Source: Erythrophleum ivorense (taxonomy: Eukaryota > Streptophyta > Magnoliopsida > Fabales > Fabaceae). From it: a stretch of 64,000 nucleotides of DNA. Where the stretch lies: NCBI GenBank assembly GCA_026724425.1, contig JAIUCV010000284.1, forward strand, positions 806,001 through 870,000. The letters run 5' to 3'. Of the stretch, positions 25,992-37,600 are shown one piece after another. Each line of letters opens with the position of its first letter. Within the stretch, counting starts at the first letter, position 1. Below the pieces are notes generated by a model, which worked only from the letters and a program-made list of their open reading frames with translations, was not told the origin of the DNA and searched no databases. The position numbers and the translations under genes are program-made.

Positions 25992-25996
25992 CCAAT
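25992..25996. repeat. Left target-site duplication CCAAT
   Basis: ccaat directly precedes the 5' LTR and recurs directly after the 3' LTR at 38477-38481. Confidence 0.92.
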
Positions 25997-26540
25997 TGTA
26001 ACGTCCGATTTTTCATAAAAAATCGAAATGAGACAGTTTTCAAAGCAAATCCCCTGAGATGAGTGATTCAAAGCCAAATAAAATTTGGATAAAATTTTAA
26101 ATAATAAAAAATGAGGATTTGATCCATGAGTTACTAAGAAATCAGAGTCGGAGTGATTCAAAAAATTTGCTGAAAGGCCAGTGGTATTTTCGTAAATAAG
26201 TGTAATTTTGGAAAAGCACCTAGGAGGGCTTTTTAAATGAAAATTTTGAGTTGTCCAGGGTTTTTAGAGGCCCCAAAAACCATGGGAAACCCCAGGACCA
26301 GTAAAGCCCCTCCGGTGTACTCTTTTCGATGTCGGTTGACCCAAACTTTGACTGGTTTGTTTGGGAAGGTTTTAGCTCTGATTTGAGTGATTTCAAAGGC
26401 ATTTTACTAAATTGGGAACCTAAATTTTGTAATGAAAAAGACAGTTATCAAAAAAGAGTTAAAACAAAGGAGAAACGAAAATGCTATGAACAAAGGGCAA
26501 AAGTGCAAATAAATGGCAAAGTGAAGCTTCCACACCCTTT

Positions 26541-26547
26541 TATAAAA
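26541..26547 (+). promoter_or_regulatory. Candidate TATA box in the 5' LTR
   Basis: TATAAAA lies after cttccacaccctt and about 30 bp before a pyrimidine-rich stretch (ctctcctccctttaac), a good layout for an LTR promoter. It would put the U3 region at roughly 570 bp. The matching place in the 3' LTR (about 35210) reads tttttaaag, so only the 5' copy keeps the box. The transcription start is inferred, not seen. Confidence 0.5.
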
Positions 26548-28367
26548 CACGTCCCTACTCTCCTCCCTTTAACTGACTCTCTTCTACTCGATTTCAGAGA
26601 AATTTTCCAGCCCTCTTAGGCGCACCAATAGCAAGGGAAAAGAAGAAGAAAAAGCCAAGATTTTGGTAAGGAATTCTTAGTTTTTCAAGTATTTCCTTAC
26701 ACCAACTCTCTTCTCCTTCTTTCCCTCTTCTTTTCCATGGTTTTCTTTAAGTTTTTGCTGCTGTTTTTGGGCTAGACTAGGGAGGAAATTTTTGTGTTTG
26801 TGGAGGAGTGTCCAACCAAAGTGAAGAACAAGCCAAAGGAACCAAGAAAACAAAATAAATTCTCCATCCTTTCATAGCCTTTTCTTCCCCCTCACCCTTG
26901 TCCATTTCGTCTAGCCAAGAGCCCACTCTTTAAGGGCTGTGTTTTGTCCAATTCATGGAGGAACTAGAGGTTTTAGATGGCAAGGATTAAGAATGAACTA
27001 ATAGAATCAAGAAAGGGGCATTAGAAAACAAGATGGAACCATTAGGGATCCAAATGCTTCCTCGCAAATATGATTTAACATGAATGTTCTTAGGCTTAAA
27101 TGAATCTTTAAATGTGCTCCTAAGATCCCTAAGAGGTCCCCCATATGCCTCTTCCTCCATGAAAACAAACAAAACCCCATTGAAAGTCATGAACCTAGGA
27201 GTTGGAAAAGTGTAGAGCACTTAAGGGAATTGTAAAAACTGATTTAATTCATAAGTTCCCTTGGCTATTTAAGTGTTTCCTTGACCTCCTACTACTCTTA
27301 ACAACCTCCCTAAATGGTTCCCCCATCAAGGAAAAATCAAGAAGCCATTAAATCCCATTTATGCTCTAGGTTTCGGCCAAGTAGGGATGGCATAGTTAGG
27401 GAGAGTTTTAAATTTTTCTAAGATCATTCTTAAGTCACATTTGATAAATGAAGATGAGTAGAGGCCTTGGGAAAAATTTAGAACTCAAGGAAAGTGAATT
27501 AGGGTTATAGGTTCCATATTATGACCTAAAGAAGCAACATGGTACTAGGCCCTTTATTTTAATGGTGTGGTGGCTCCAAGAGGCTTAAAAGGAGTCAAGA
27601 ATCATAATTAAGAGGAAAGAATGAGGCCTAAAAGTTATTTGAGGAGTGTTGCTTCATTAGGCACCAATATGGACCATAATGAAGCCTATAAAGTAATCTA
27701 GGATTTAAGTAAATTGTATAGCTTTAGAATATATTTCATAAACCTAATTAGCTCCCTTAAATCATGTCTAGGCCAAGAGAAACCATCTCCACCAAATTGT
27801 GGATGTATAGCCGAGGCAAAGGAGGGAAATCCAAAGAGAAAAGTGTGTAGATTTGTATAAGGTAGCTCTCTCCACCTTCTCTCATGATGGATGTGTGTTT
27901 AACTTGTTTTAGAATGTGTGTATGTGTATTTTCAACTATTGAAAAGTATGTTAGCATGCTCTTATATACCATGACTTTTGATGCCACATTATACTTTCAA
28001 ATGAATATATGATGTGTGATTGAGCTTGCTTGAGTATAGAGAGGCTAAGAACTCTTCCCCATGGTGAGGATGAGCCAAAAATCCTTGAGCTTGGTTGAGA
28101 CAAAGTAAAGAGTCTCCCAAAAGCAAAGTAGACTCCCAAAGTGTCTGGTTGAGTCCAAGGATTTCAAAGAATGGGTGAAGCAAGTCCAAATACCATGGAG
28201 AGAAGTGTGAGGCCAATCCAAATACTTAGTGAGCTCTTGAATGCTTTGTATGATGTGTTTCTATGCCAAGCTTGATTTTAAATGTTCATAACTTCTATTT
28301 TTCCCATACATACATTCATAGAACTTACTTGCACATATTATGTGTGATGGAATGGGAGATGAGCTAT

Positions 28368-28385
28368 TGAGATTCTTAAATCTCA
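28368..28385. promoter_or_regulatory. LTR palindrome TGAGATT-CTTA-AATCTCA (5' LTR)
   Basis: A perfect inverted repeat with 7-bp arms and a 4-nt spacer. Equivalent palindromes stand at the same relative place in the 3' LTR and in LTRs of families B, C and D. It is a candidate protein-binding or structural element; function unknown. Confidence 0.55.
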
Positions 28386-29840
28386 CTTCCTCCTCTTAAA
28401 TGTCCTAATATGCTAGGTGGACTAAGTGGACATGGCAATGAGAGCCAATCACATTGAAGAAAGAAGATTGCCACCCTTATGCTTGATTTTTGTGTTTTTT
28501 ACTCATAAGAGACTTCAAGATGTATATTATGATTGTAAATAGTCTATGACCCCTTGGAAAAATGTAAAAATGATATTATGTGATAGATAAATGAATGAGT
28601 ATGGTGTATGTATTCTAGATCATAAAATGAGTGCTTATGCTAATGTATGCAATTGAGAAAAGCTTGGTGTAATGTGTATGAGTGAGGGTGAGAAGGCCAA
28701 AATGAGATGCAAATGGTTTGGGACCATTTGGGCAGCTCCCACAAGTCTTAAATATTCTTTTAGACATCCCCAAAAGGTGCCAAGACCTAAGAGAAGCCAA
28801 ATAGCAATTTTGGTACCCTATATGGAGCCAAAAGTGACCAAAATGGAACCCTATATCACTTTTTAGCTAAATGATTTACTCTTGATTTGTGATTTGGCAT
28901 GCTATTAGAATATTTTGAGAGCTTTTTGGGAAGCTAAAGTACAGACTTTTTGGAGGTCTAGAGAATATTTGATGAATTTTCAAATTTGGCCAAAATTGTT
29001 GAAAAGCTATGCTGTGCTTTTCCATTGGGTCTGAATTGTTCTTCTGTGACTCAGGGGTCAGATGAAGTCCAATTGCCATGAAATTTTTTATTCAAAAACT
29101 AGAGGTCATAATTGAATTGTGCCAACTAGAATCACCCCATTTGGATGTCTAGAGAGGGAGATATGATTTTTCAAAGATTCGGTCCAGTGTTAGGTGTCCA
29201 ACCAGACCTCAATCACTGTTTGATCAAAATTCAGGGTCTGGGACGAGTTTGAACTGGTCTAGAGTGATTTTTTCCATTCTAGATAACATCCTAAGCTTTC
29301 TAGATTGGTATATTCACTCAAATTAGAATTTTTTGGAATTAATTGGACCTTTTTGAAGTTCATATCAGTAAACTGTGATAGCATCAGGACCCAATCTGAC
29401 CTCTAGATGATTTCGCATGTTAAATGCTCTATGTGTGGGATGTTATGACTTGTATATATTTTTAAAATAAATTAGACATCCCAAGATTTCTAGAATGACC
29501 AAGATTACATGATTTCAATTTTTTTAGATTTAGTTATGATTTTCCAAGTTTTTGAACAGAATGGAGGCAAATCTGGCCGAAATTCAATAACTTCAATTTA
29601 TGCTCCATTTCGGTTTCCTTGAGTCATGAGCAATATTTTGTGATTCAAATGAGTTGTAATGATGTATTTAAATATAAGTATGCATGGTATGAACCCACAC
29701 GGTCCATGTGACACCAATTGTAAATTTTTAAGCATGACATAACACGATTAAATCCATTATCGTTGTTTTATGACCATGATTAAGATATGGAGCTTATGAA
29801 TGCCATGAATGGGGTTAGATATATATGGTATTATATTTAT

Positions 29841-29851
29841 TGGTATCAGAG
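29841..29851 (+). other. Primer binding site (initiator Met tRNA type)
   Basis: TGGTATCAGAG lies five bases after the 5' LTR. It matches the sequence complementary to the 3' end of the plant initiator methionine tRNA over 11 bases, the usual primer for minus-strand synthesis in plant Ty3/Gypsy elements. The match ends at base 12 (A where C is expected). Confidence 0.88.
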
Positions 29852-29996
29852 AAAAGGTTCAGGCTCTTATTATGGGTTGTGGCTTGTGTTTGTGAGTTGC
29901 CAAGACGTATATGAGCTTATTTATAGATGATTTGAGTGTAGTATGGTGGTGTGTGTTCCCCTTTTATACTAAACTATGTTATGATGTTTTAGAAAT

Positions 29997-31190
29997 ATGA
30001 TGAACACATGGAGAGGTCGAGGTAGGCCCCCCAGAATAGCTAGACCAGAGTTTAGAGAGGCTCATGCTGAGGACAAAGCTAAGCCCAGCGATCTAGTGGC
30101 TGGAGCCCTGCAAGCTATAATGGCTCGCCTGGATTAACAACAAGCTGTGATTATGCAACTTCAAGAATGGCTCGTTGAGAGAGACAGCCAGGGGCCTACT
30201 CCTCCCCCGCCATAGCCACCATAGACCTTAGACCATCCTGAGCATTTAGGGGTGACTCATTTAGATGCACAACCACACATGCAGGCTGTTGCCCCAATTC
30301 CACCTGCTCAAACGCCTCTTGTGCAACAACCCTCGACCAGGAAAGTCATTACCTAGTTCAGAAAGTTTGGGCCTTCTACCTTTGGTGATGAGATCAATGC
30401 AAATAAAGCTGAGGCCTGGATTATGGAACTGGAGCAAATCTTTGAGGTGATAGAATGCATGTCTGAGCAAAAAGCCAAGATGGCTATATTTCAGTTACAG
30501 AAAGAAGCAATCTACTGGTGGAAGGGCACTAAGCCTATCTTGAGAGCGAGGAATGCCCCGATTACCTGGGAGGCATTCCACGAGAAATATTTCCCTGATT
30601 CCATCAAAGACGAAAAAGAATTAGAATTCATTATGTTTAAGCAAACTCTGGGGATGTCCATGGACCAGTATGTGGCGAAGTTTGTTGAGCTCTCTAGATA
30701 TTCCTCCTACCTGCAGAGACAAATGATGAGAGATAGAGAGCAGACAGATTAGAGAAGGGCTTACTCCTTAAGATCAGAGATAGGGTAGTGCTATAGAGAA
30801 TCAGGCACTTTAATACCCTAGTTGAGGTATGCAGAGTAACGGAGACAAACCTTAGGATGATACATCCTACCTCTAGCGCCAGCCCATCCCTTGCCCTCCC
30901 TGAGCCTAAAAGACTTAGAAAGGGTTCCCAGGCTGTAGTTACTAGCCGTAGAGGTGGTAAGAGTCAATGGAGCAAAAGAGGCAAGAGGAGAAGAGTTCCA
31001 TCCAGCAAAGTCAGTACTGCTCCTACAGCTTATCCCCAGTGTGGTAGAAATCATAGGAACAGACCGTGTTACGCGGGGCAAAATGTCTATTATAGATGTG
31101 GTAGGCCAGGGCACATGGTCAGGGACTGCACCCAAGCTCCACAGTAGTTGACCTAACAGAGGGAGATGGCTCCTACACCCAGACCTCAAA
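29997..31190 (+). pseudogene. gag: gag (capsid and nucleocapsid), broken
   Basis: Gag packages the element RNA and assembles the virus-like particle. The reading frame opens at ATG 29997 (MMNTWRGRGRPP). In-frame stops are at 30135, 30213, 30222 and 30354, all where Gln would fit. The longest open part, 30423-30752, holds the retrotransposon gag core (Y-W-W-K-G-T near 30510, T-W-E-A-F-H-E-K-Y-F-P near 30560, then F-x-x-L-x-R-Y-like residues). Near 30740 the frame shifts by -1 and continues through 31147, with stops at 30794 and 31145. Two zinc knuckles lie at 31031-31069 and 31088-31129. In each, the first Cys is Tyr (Y-P-Q-C-G-R and Y-Y-R-C-G-R-P-G-H), which should destroy zinc binding. The boundary with protease is approximate. 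Confidence 0.9.
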
Positions 31191-31726
31191 CCCAAGGTAG
31201 AGTTTTTGCCCTAACATAGCAAGAGGCTAGCCAGTGCCCGAGTCTGATTCAAGGTACTATTAAGATAAATGATTTTTCTGTAATTGCATTATTTGATTCG
31301 GGCGCTAGCCATTCTTTTATATCATATGACTGTGTTAGGAGGTTGGGTCTAAGTATGTGTACATTACCATATGACTTGCATGTATCCACCCCCACTGGAA
31401 ACAGAGCCATAACCTCTTATGCCTACTTAAATTGTATAGTCCAGTTCAATCATTGTTATACCACACTTGATTTGATTTGTATGCCCCTTATTGATATTGA
31501 TTTGATCATTAGTATAAACTAGATGTCTGTGAACAATGCCACACTTGACTGTAGCCGCAGATGTATTATTGTGCCAGAATGTGGAACTGTGCCTAGTACT
31601 AGGACTGAATTAGCTATTATGACCACCTCCCAGGTTGAGAGATCCTTAGAGCATGGTTGCCAGGGGTTCCTAGTTTTCTTTTCAGTCCAGGTTGAGGTAG
31701 AAGAGGGCATAGAGGAATCCCAGTAG
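31191..31726 (+). pseudogene. Aspartic protease domain of pol, broken
   Basis: The retroviral-type aspartic protease cuts the polyprotein. The active-site motif L-F-D-S-G-A-S-H-S-F is at 31289-31318, with the catalytic Asp at 31295. The frame is the same as the zinc knuckles. Stops at 31217 and 31520 interrupt it; the latter is at the usual Trp of the D-x-x-x-x-M-x-W segment. The open stretch 31523-31726 is the linker towards reverse transcriptase. At about 31715-31727 the frame changes again by -1. The flap and the C-terminal half are weakly conserved. Confidence 0.85.
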
Positions 31727-32520
31727 TAAGAAAGTTCCCTAAGGTATTCCCAAAGGAGATTAGTGGCCTACCCCTAGAGAAAGAATTAGAATTTCCTACA
31801 GATATTATACCTGGGGCAGGTCTAGTGTCTAAGGTCCCGTACAGAATAGCTCCAATTGAGGTAGCTGAGTTAAAGAGACAGATAGAAGAGCTTTTAGAAA
31901 AGGGTTTCATTAGACCCAATGTCTCACTGTGGAAAGCTCCAGTCTTATTCGTAAAGAAGAAAGACGGAAGCCTTAGGTTATGTATAGATTATAGGGAACT
32001 TAATAAGATAACCATTAAGAATAAATACCCTCTTTCTCGAATAGATGACCTCCTGGACTAGTTAGTAGGAGCCTCAGTATTCTCTAAGATAGATCTCAGG
32101 TCAGGGTATCACCAGCTCAGAATCAAGGCCGAAGACATCCTTAAGACAGCCTTTAGAACCAGGTATGGGCATTATGAGTTTCTGGTTATACCCTTCGAGT
32201 TAACGAATGTACCTGCAGTATTTATGGATTACATGAACAAAGTCTTTAGTCTATACTTAGACTTAGATAGGTTTGTAGTAGTCTTCATAGATGACATTCT
32301 CATCTATTCAAAGAGTAGAGAAGAACATGAACAACACCTGAGATTAGCCCTAGAAACCTTGAGGGAAAATCAGTTGTATGCTAAACTTAGTAAATGTGAT
32401 TTTTGGCTCACTGAGGTCTAGTTCCTAGGTCATGTAATCTCCCAGACAGGGGTCGCAGTAGATCCCCATAAAGTAGAGGCAGTTTTACAATGGGAGAGAC
32501 CTAGGACAGTGACAGAGATC
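31727..32520 (+). pseudogene. Reverse transcriptase domain of pol, broken
   Basis: This domain copies element RNA into DNA. In one frame, with stops at 32059 and 32419 (both at usual Gln positions), I see F-P-K-V-F-P-K-E at the entry, P-Y-R-I-A-P-I-E (31837), G-F-I-R-P (31903), S-L-R-L-C-I-D-Y-R-E-L-N (31969), K-I-D-L-R-S-G-Y-H-Q (from about 32086) and the catalytic F-I-D-D-I-L-I-Y-S box with F-I-D-D at 32284-32295. The two Asp residues and the downstream G-H-V-I-S segment are retained, so the domain is easy to recognise. Only two stops fall inside it. Confidence 0.93.
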
Positions 32521-33060
32521 AGGAGCTTCCTAGGTTTAATAGGATACTACAGGAAGTTTATTCAGGGCTTTTCTCAGATAGCTATACCACTGACTAGGCT
32601 CACTAGGAAAGATGTACCTTTCGTGTGGGATGAGAAGTGTGAAAGAAGTTTTCAAGAGCTGAAGCATAGGTTAACCACAGCCCCAATTTTAGTACTTCCT
32701 GACCCTAGAAAGACTTTTATAGTCTATAATGATGCCTTAAAGAAAGGTTAGGATGTGTTCTTATGCAGGGAGGCAAAGTGGTAGCATATGTTTCTAGGTA
32801 GTTGAAACCACATGAGAAAAATTACCCCACACATGATTTAGAGCTAGCAGTGGTAGTGTTCACACTTAAGATATAGAGACACTACCTGTATGGAGTGACC
32901 ATAGAAATTTTTAGTGACCATAAGAGCCTTAAGTATTTGTTTGAGCAGAAATAATTAAATATAAGGCAGAGACGGTGGTTAAAGTTCCTAAAAGATTATG
33001 ATTTCACTTTCAAATACCACCCAGGAAAAGCAAATGTGGTTGCAGATGTATTGAGTTGGA
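32521..33060 (+). pseudogene. RNase H domain of pol, broken
   Basis: This domain removes the RNA strand during reverse transcription. After the connection segment (R-S-F-L-G-L-I-G-Y-Y-R, 32521) comes the first RNase H Asp in V-Y-N-D-A-L-K-K-G (32731). At 32749 one base appears deleted: the sequence ggt-tag-gat restarts as gga-tgt-gtt one frame back. From 32751 the frame continues with stops at 32799, 32874 and 32952, past H-D-L-E-L-A (32836) and S-D-H-K-S-L-K-Y-L (about 32915), to Y-H-P-G-K-A-N-V-V-A-D (33018). The first and second halves are therefore in different frames. Confidence 0.9.
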
Positions 33061-34000
33061 AATCTATACATATGGCCTATATGATAATTAGAAAGCAGGA
33101 ATTGATTGAGAGATTCATGGATATGAGTCTCTCATATGTAATGCATTCAGGGGAACTATTGATGAGTGAAACCCAGATAGAAAATGACCTGATGAGTCAA
33201 ATTAGGGATGCCCAGTTAGAGGATGAACAAGTGAGAAAGATTAGAGCCCAAATGTCCCAAGGTAGCACTCCAGACTTTAATCTGTCTGGGGATGGGTTAG
33301 TGAGATACAGGGATAGGCTGTATGTACCTAGGAATTCTGATATTAGAAAAGGGATATTAGATGAGGCATACAAAAGTAAGTATACGATTCATCCAGGTAG
33401 TACCAAGATGTATCAAGATTTGAAAAAGATGTTCTGGTGGCCTGGGATGAAATCTGATATAGTAGAGTACGTCTCTCGGTGTCTAGTGTGCCAAAGAGTT
33501 AAGATAGAACACCAGAGACCAGCTGGGTTATTTCAGTCCCTAGATATCCCTGAGTGGAAGAAGGATAACATAGCCATGGATTTTGTCATGGGTTTACCCA
33601 GGACATCATCGGGGCATAATGCCATATGGGTGATAGTGGATAGATTAACGAAGTCAGCACATTTTCTATCAATGAAAGCCACTTACACCCTAGACAAGTT
33701 AGCTCAGCTGTATATTAAGGAAATAGTTAGACTACATGGTGTACCTAGGAGCATAGTATCAGATAGAGATCCCAGATTCACTTCGAATTTCTGGAGATCA
33801 TTACAAGATGCCCTAGGGACTAGGTTAAGATTCAATACAGCCTATCACCCTCAGACAGATGGTCAGACTGAGAGGACCATCTAAACCCAAGAAGACATGC
33901 TGAGGGCTTGTGTTTTAGAATTAAAAGGAAATTGGGATACATACTTGCCTCTAGCGGAGTTTGCCTATAATAATAGCTATCATGCAAGTATCTAGATGGC
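33061..34000 (+). pseudogene. Integrase zinc and catalytic domains, broken
   Basis: Integrase inserts the DNA copy into the genome. The frame is open from 33036 to 33881. In the zinc domain, the second His (33390, I-H-P-G) and both Cys (33480 and 33489, C-L-V-C) are present, but the first His is Tyr (33369). In the core, the D-D-E triad is intact: Asp at 33579 (M-D-F-V-M-G-L-P), Asp at 33762 (S-D-R-D-P-R-F) and Glu at 33870 (G-Q-T-E-R-T). Stops follow at 33882 and 33993. It is the best preserved part of pol and was used to place the minus-strand remnants at 11705-22978. Confidence 0.94.
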
Positions 34001-34616
34001 ACCGTATGAGGCACTGTATGAAAGGAAGTGTAGGTCCCCAGTTTGTTGGATTGAGCTAGGAGAAAGAAGCCTTATAGGCCTAGAATTAGTGGACCAAACC
34101 TTCAGACAAATAGAGACTATCAGGAAGAAACTCTTAACAGCCCAGAGTAGACAGAAGAGTTATGCAGACAGACATAAATGGCCGTTAGAGTTTGAAGTTG
34201 GAGACCATGTCTTTGTGAAGGTGTCTCCAGTCACAGGGATAGGTAGGTCCATTAAGAGTAAGAAGCTTAGTCCAAAGTATATAGGTCCATTCCAAATTCT
34301 TAACAAAGTAGGACCTGTGGCCTACAAACTTGCCCTTCCTTTGAACCTAAGCCAAATACACAATGTATTCCATGTATCTCAATTAAAGAAATACCAGCCC
34401 GACCCCTCACATGTCATAGAATATGAGAATGTGCAATTACAGGATGATCTATCATACATAGTATCACTAGATCGGATCGTGGACGTTAGACTCAAGTAAT
34501 TACAGAATAAGACGATACCACTGGTGAAAGTGGTTTGGAAAAGATTATCTCCCAAGGAAGCCACCTAAGAACTAGAGGATGATATGAGGAAGAAATATCC
34601 TGAACTCTTCCCCTAA
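34001..34616 (+). pseudogene. Integrase C-terminal domain and chromodomain-like tail
   Basis: The stretch 33996-34496 holds the GPY/F-type module (Y-I-G-P-F-Q-I-L, 34279) and H-N-V-F-H-V-S-Q-L-K-K-Y (34359), followed by a stop at 34497. The frame continues past a second stop (34566) to the natural end at 34614-34616 with I-P-L-V-K-V-V-W and E-L-E-D-D-M-R-K-K-Y-P. This layout fits the short chromodomain that plant chromoviruses carry after integrase and that is thought to bind chromatin marks and steer insertion. The chromodomain call rests on position and a few residues. Confidence 0.8.
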
Positions 34617-34653
34617 GGTATGTCTTTTAAATTTTGAGGACAAAATTTTATTT

Positions 34654-34661
34654 AAAGGGGG
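34654..34661 (+). other. Polypurine tract
   Basis: AAAGGGGG lies six bases before the 3' LTR, preceded by gaggacaaaattttattt. It is the usual primer for plus-strand synthesis. The B-type remnant has an equivalent tract at 11710-11715 on the minus strand. Confidence 0.88.
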
Positions 34662-34667
34662 TAGAAA

Positions 34668-37600
34668 TGTAACGTCCAATTTTTCGTAAAATACCGAAAT
34701 GAGTCAGTTTTCAAAGCAAGTCTCCTGAGATGAGTGATTCAAGGCCAAATAAAATTTGGATAAAATTTTAAATAATAGAAAATGAGGATTTGATCCTTGA
34801 GTAGCCCAGAAACTGGGGTCGGAGTGATTCAAAAAATTTGCTGAAAGGCTAGTGGCATTTTCATAAATAAGTGTAATTTTGGAAAAGCACCTAGGAGGGC
34901 TTTTTAAATGGAAATTTTGAGTTGCCCAGGGTTCTCAGAGGCCCCAAAAACCATGGGAAGCCCTGGGACCAGTAAAGCCCCTCTGGTGTACTCTTTCTGA
35001 TGTCGGTTGACCCGAACTTTGACCAATTTGTTCGGAAAGATTTTAGTTCTGATTTGAGTGATTCCAAAGGCATTTTACTAAATTGGGAACCTAAATTTTA
35101 TAATGGAAAAGACGGTTCTCAAAAAGGAATTAAAACAAAGGAGAAACGAAAATGCTACGAACAAAGGGCAAAAGTAGAAATAAATGGCAATGTGAAGCTT
35201 CCACACCCTTTTTTAAAGATACGTCCCTACTCTCCTCCCTTTAACCGACTCTCTTCTGCCCGATTTCAGAGAAATTGTCCAGCCTTCTTAGGCACACCAA
35301 TAGCAAGGGAAAAGAAGAAAAAAAAACCAGGTTTTGGTAAGGAATTCTTAGTTTTTCAAGCCTTTCTTTTCACCAACTCTCTTCTCCTTCTTTCTTTCTT
35401 CTTTTCCATGGTTTTCTTTAAGTTTTTGCTGCTGCTTTTGGGCCAGACCAGGGAGGAAATTTTTGTGTTTGTGGAGGAGTGTCCAACCAAAGTGAAGAAC
35501 AAGCCAAAGGAACCAAGAAAATAAGGTAAATTCTCCATCCTTTGGTAGCCTTTTCATCCCCCTCACCCTTGTCCATTACATCCAGCCAAGAGCCCACTCT
35601 TTAGGGGCTGTGTTCTGTCCAATTCATGGAGGAATTAGAGGTTTTAGATGGCAAGGATTAAGAATGAACTAATAGAATCAAGAAAGGGATATTAGAAAAT
35701 AAGATGGAACCATTAGGGATCCAAATGCTCCATTACAAATATGATTTAACATGAATGTTCTTAGGCTTAAATGAATGTTTAAATGTGCTCCTAAGATCTA
35801 TAAGAGGTCCCCCATATGCTTCTTCCTCTATGAAAATAAACAAAATCCCATTGAAAGTCATGAACCTAGGAGTTGGAAAAGTGTAGAGCACTTAAGGGAA
35901 TTGTAAAAACTGATTTAATTCATAAGTTCCCTTGACTATTTAAGTGTTTCCTTGACCTCCTACAACTCTTAACAACCTCCCTAAATGGTTCCCCCATCAA
36001 GGAAAAATCAAGAAGCCATTAAATCCCATTTATGCTCTAGGTTTCAGCCAAGTAGGGATGGCATAGTTAGGGAGAGTTTTAAATTTTTTTAAGGCCATTC
36101 TTGAGTCACATTTGATAAATAAAGATGAGTAGAGGCCTTGGGAAAAATTTAGAACTCAAGAAAAGTGAATTGGGGTCATAGGTTCCATATTATGATCTAA
36201 AGAAGCAACATGGTACTAGGCCCTTTGTTTTAATGGTGTGGTGGCTCCAAGAGGCTTAAAAGGAGTCAAGAATCATAATTGAGAGCATAGAATGAGGCCT
36301 AGAAGTTATTTGAGGAGTGTTGCTTCATTAGGCACCAATATGGACCATAATGAAGCCAATAGAGTAATCTAGGGTTTAAGTAAATCGTATAGCTTTAGAA
36401 TATGTTTCATAAACCTAATTAGCTCCCTTCAATCATGTCTAAGCCAAGAGAAACCATCTCCACCAAATTGTGGGTGTATAGCCGAGGTAAAGGAGGGAAA
36501 TCCAAGAAGAAAAGTGTGTAGATTTGTACAAGGTAGCTCTCTCTACTTTCTCTCATGCATGGATGTGTGTTTAACTTGTTTTAGAATGTGTGTATGTATA
36601 TTTTCAACTATTGAAAAGTATGCTAGCATGCTCTTATATACCATGACTCTTGATGCCACATTATGCTTTCAAATGAATATATGATGTGTGATTGAGCTTG
36701 CTTGAGTATGAAGAGGCCAAGAACTCTTCCCCATGGTGAGGATGAGCCAAAAACCCTTGAGCTTGGTTGAGACAAAGTAAAGAGTCTCCCAAAAGCAAAG
36801 TGGACTCTCAAAGTGTCTGGTTGAGTCCAAGGATTTTAAAGAATGGGTGAAGCAAGTCCAAATACCATGGAGAGAAGTGTGTGGCCAATCCAAATACATG
36901 GTGAGCTCTTGAATGCCTTGTATGATGTGTTTCTATGCCAAGCTTGATTTTAAATGTTCATGACTTCTATTTTTCCCATACATGCATTCATAGAACTTGC
37001 TTGCACATATTATATGTGATGGAATGGGAGATGAGCTATTGAGATTCTTAAATCTCACTCTCTCATCTTAAATGTCCTAATATGCTAGGTGGACTAAGTG
37101 GACATGGCAATGGGAGCCAATCACATTGAAGAAAGAAGATTGCCACCCTTATGCTTGATTTTTGTGTTTTTTACTCATAAAGAGACTTCAAGATGTATAT
37201 TATGATTGTAAATAGTCTATGACCCCTTGGAAAAATGTAAAAATGATATTATGTGATAGATAAATGAATGAGTATGGTGTATGTATTCTAGATCATAAAA
37301 TGAGTGCTTATGCTAATGTATGCAATTGAGAAAAGCTTGGTGTAATGTGTATGAGTGAGGGTGAGAAGGCCAAAATGAGATGCAAATGGTTTGGGACCAT
37401 TTGGGCAGCTCCCACAAGTCTTAAATATTCTTTTATACTTCCCTAAAAGGTGCCAAGACCCAAGAGAAGCCAAATAGCAATTTTGGTACCCTATATGGAG
37501 CCAAAAGTGACCAAAATGGAACCCTATATCACTTTTTAGCTAAATGATTTACTCTTGATTTGAGATTTGGTATGCTATTAAAATATGTTGAGAGCTTTTT

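Larger units (their letters stand above)
25997..29835 (+). repeat. 5' LTR of the complete element (3839 bp)
   Basis: Starts TGTAACGTCC and ends gatatatatggtattata. The expected terminal CA is TA here, while the 3' LTR keeps CA. It aligns end to end with 34668-38476. By hand count there are 8 differences in the first 79 bases and about 4 in 250 bases around 28611-28860, so divergence is uneven. It carries a TATA box at 26541 that is lost in the 3' LTR. About 30 bp near 29180-29215 are present here but absent from the 3' LTR. Open frames such as 26329-26619 and 27757-28216 also occur in other LTR copies and are not genes. Confidence 0.93.

Noticed and set aside
30735..30760. Programmed frameshift between gag and pol
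   Set aside because: No slippery site was seen and the frame also has many stops; decay explains it.
30818..31195. 125-codon minus-strand frame
   Set aside because: Shadow of the gag zinc-knuckle region on the other strand.
35000..35524. 174-codon open frame in the 3' LTR, with a shorter partner at 26329-26619
   Set aside because: It spans U3 and leader-like sequence, has no domain, and is broken in the paired LTR and in other copies.
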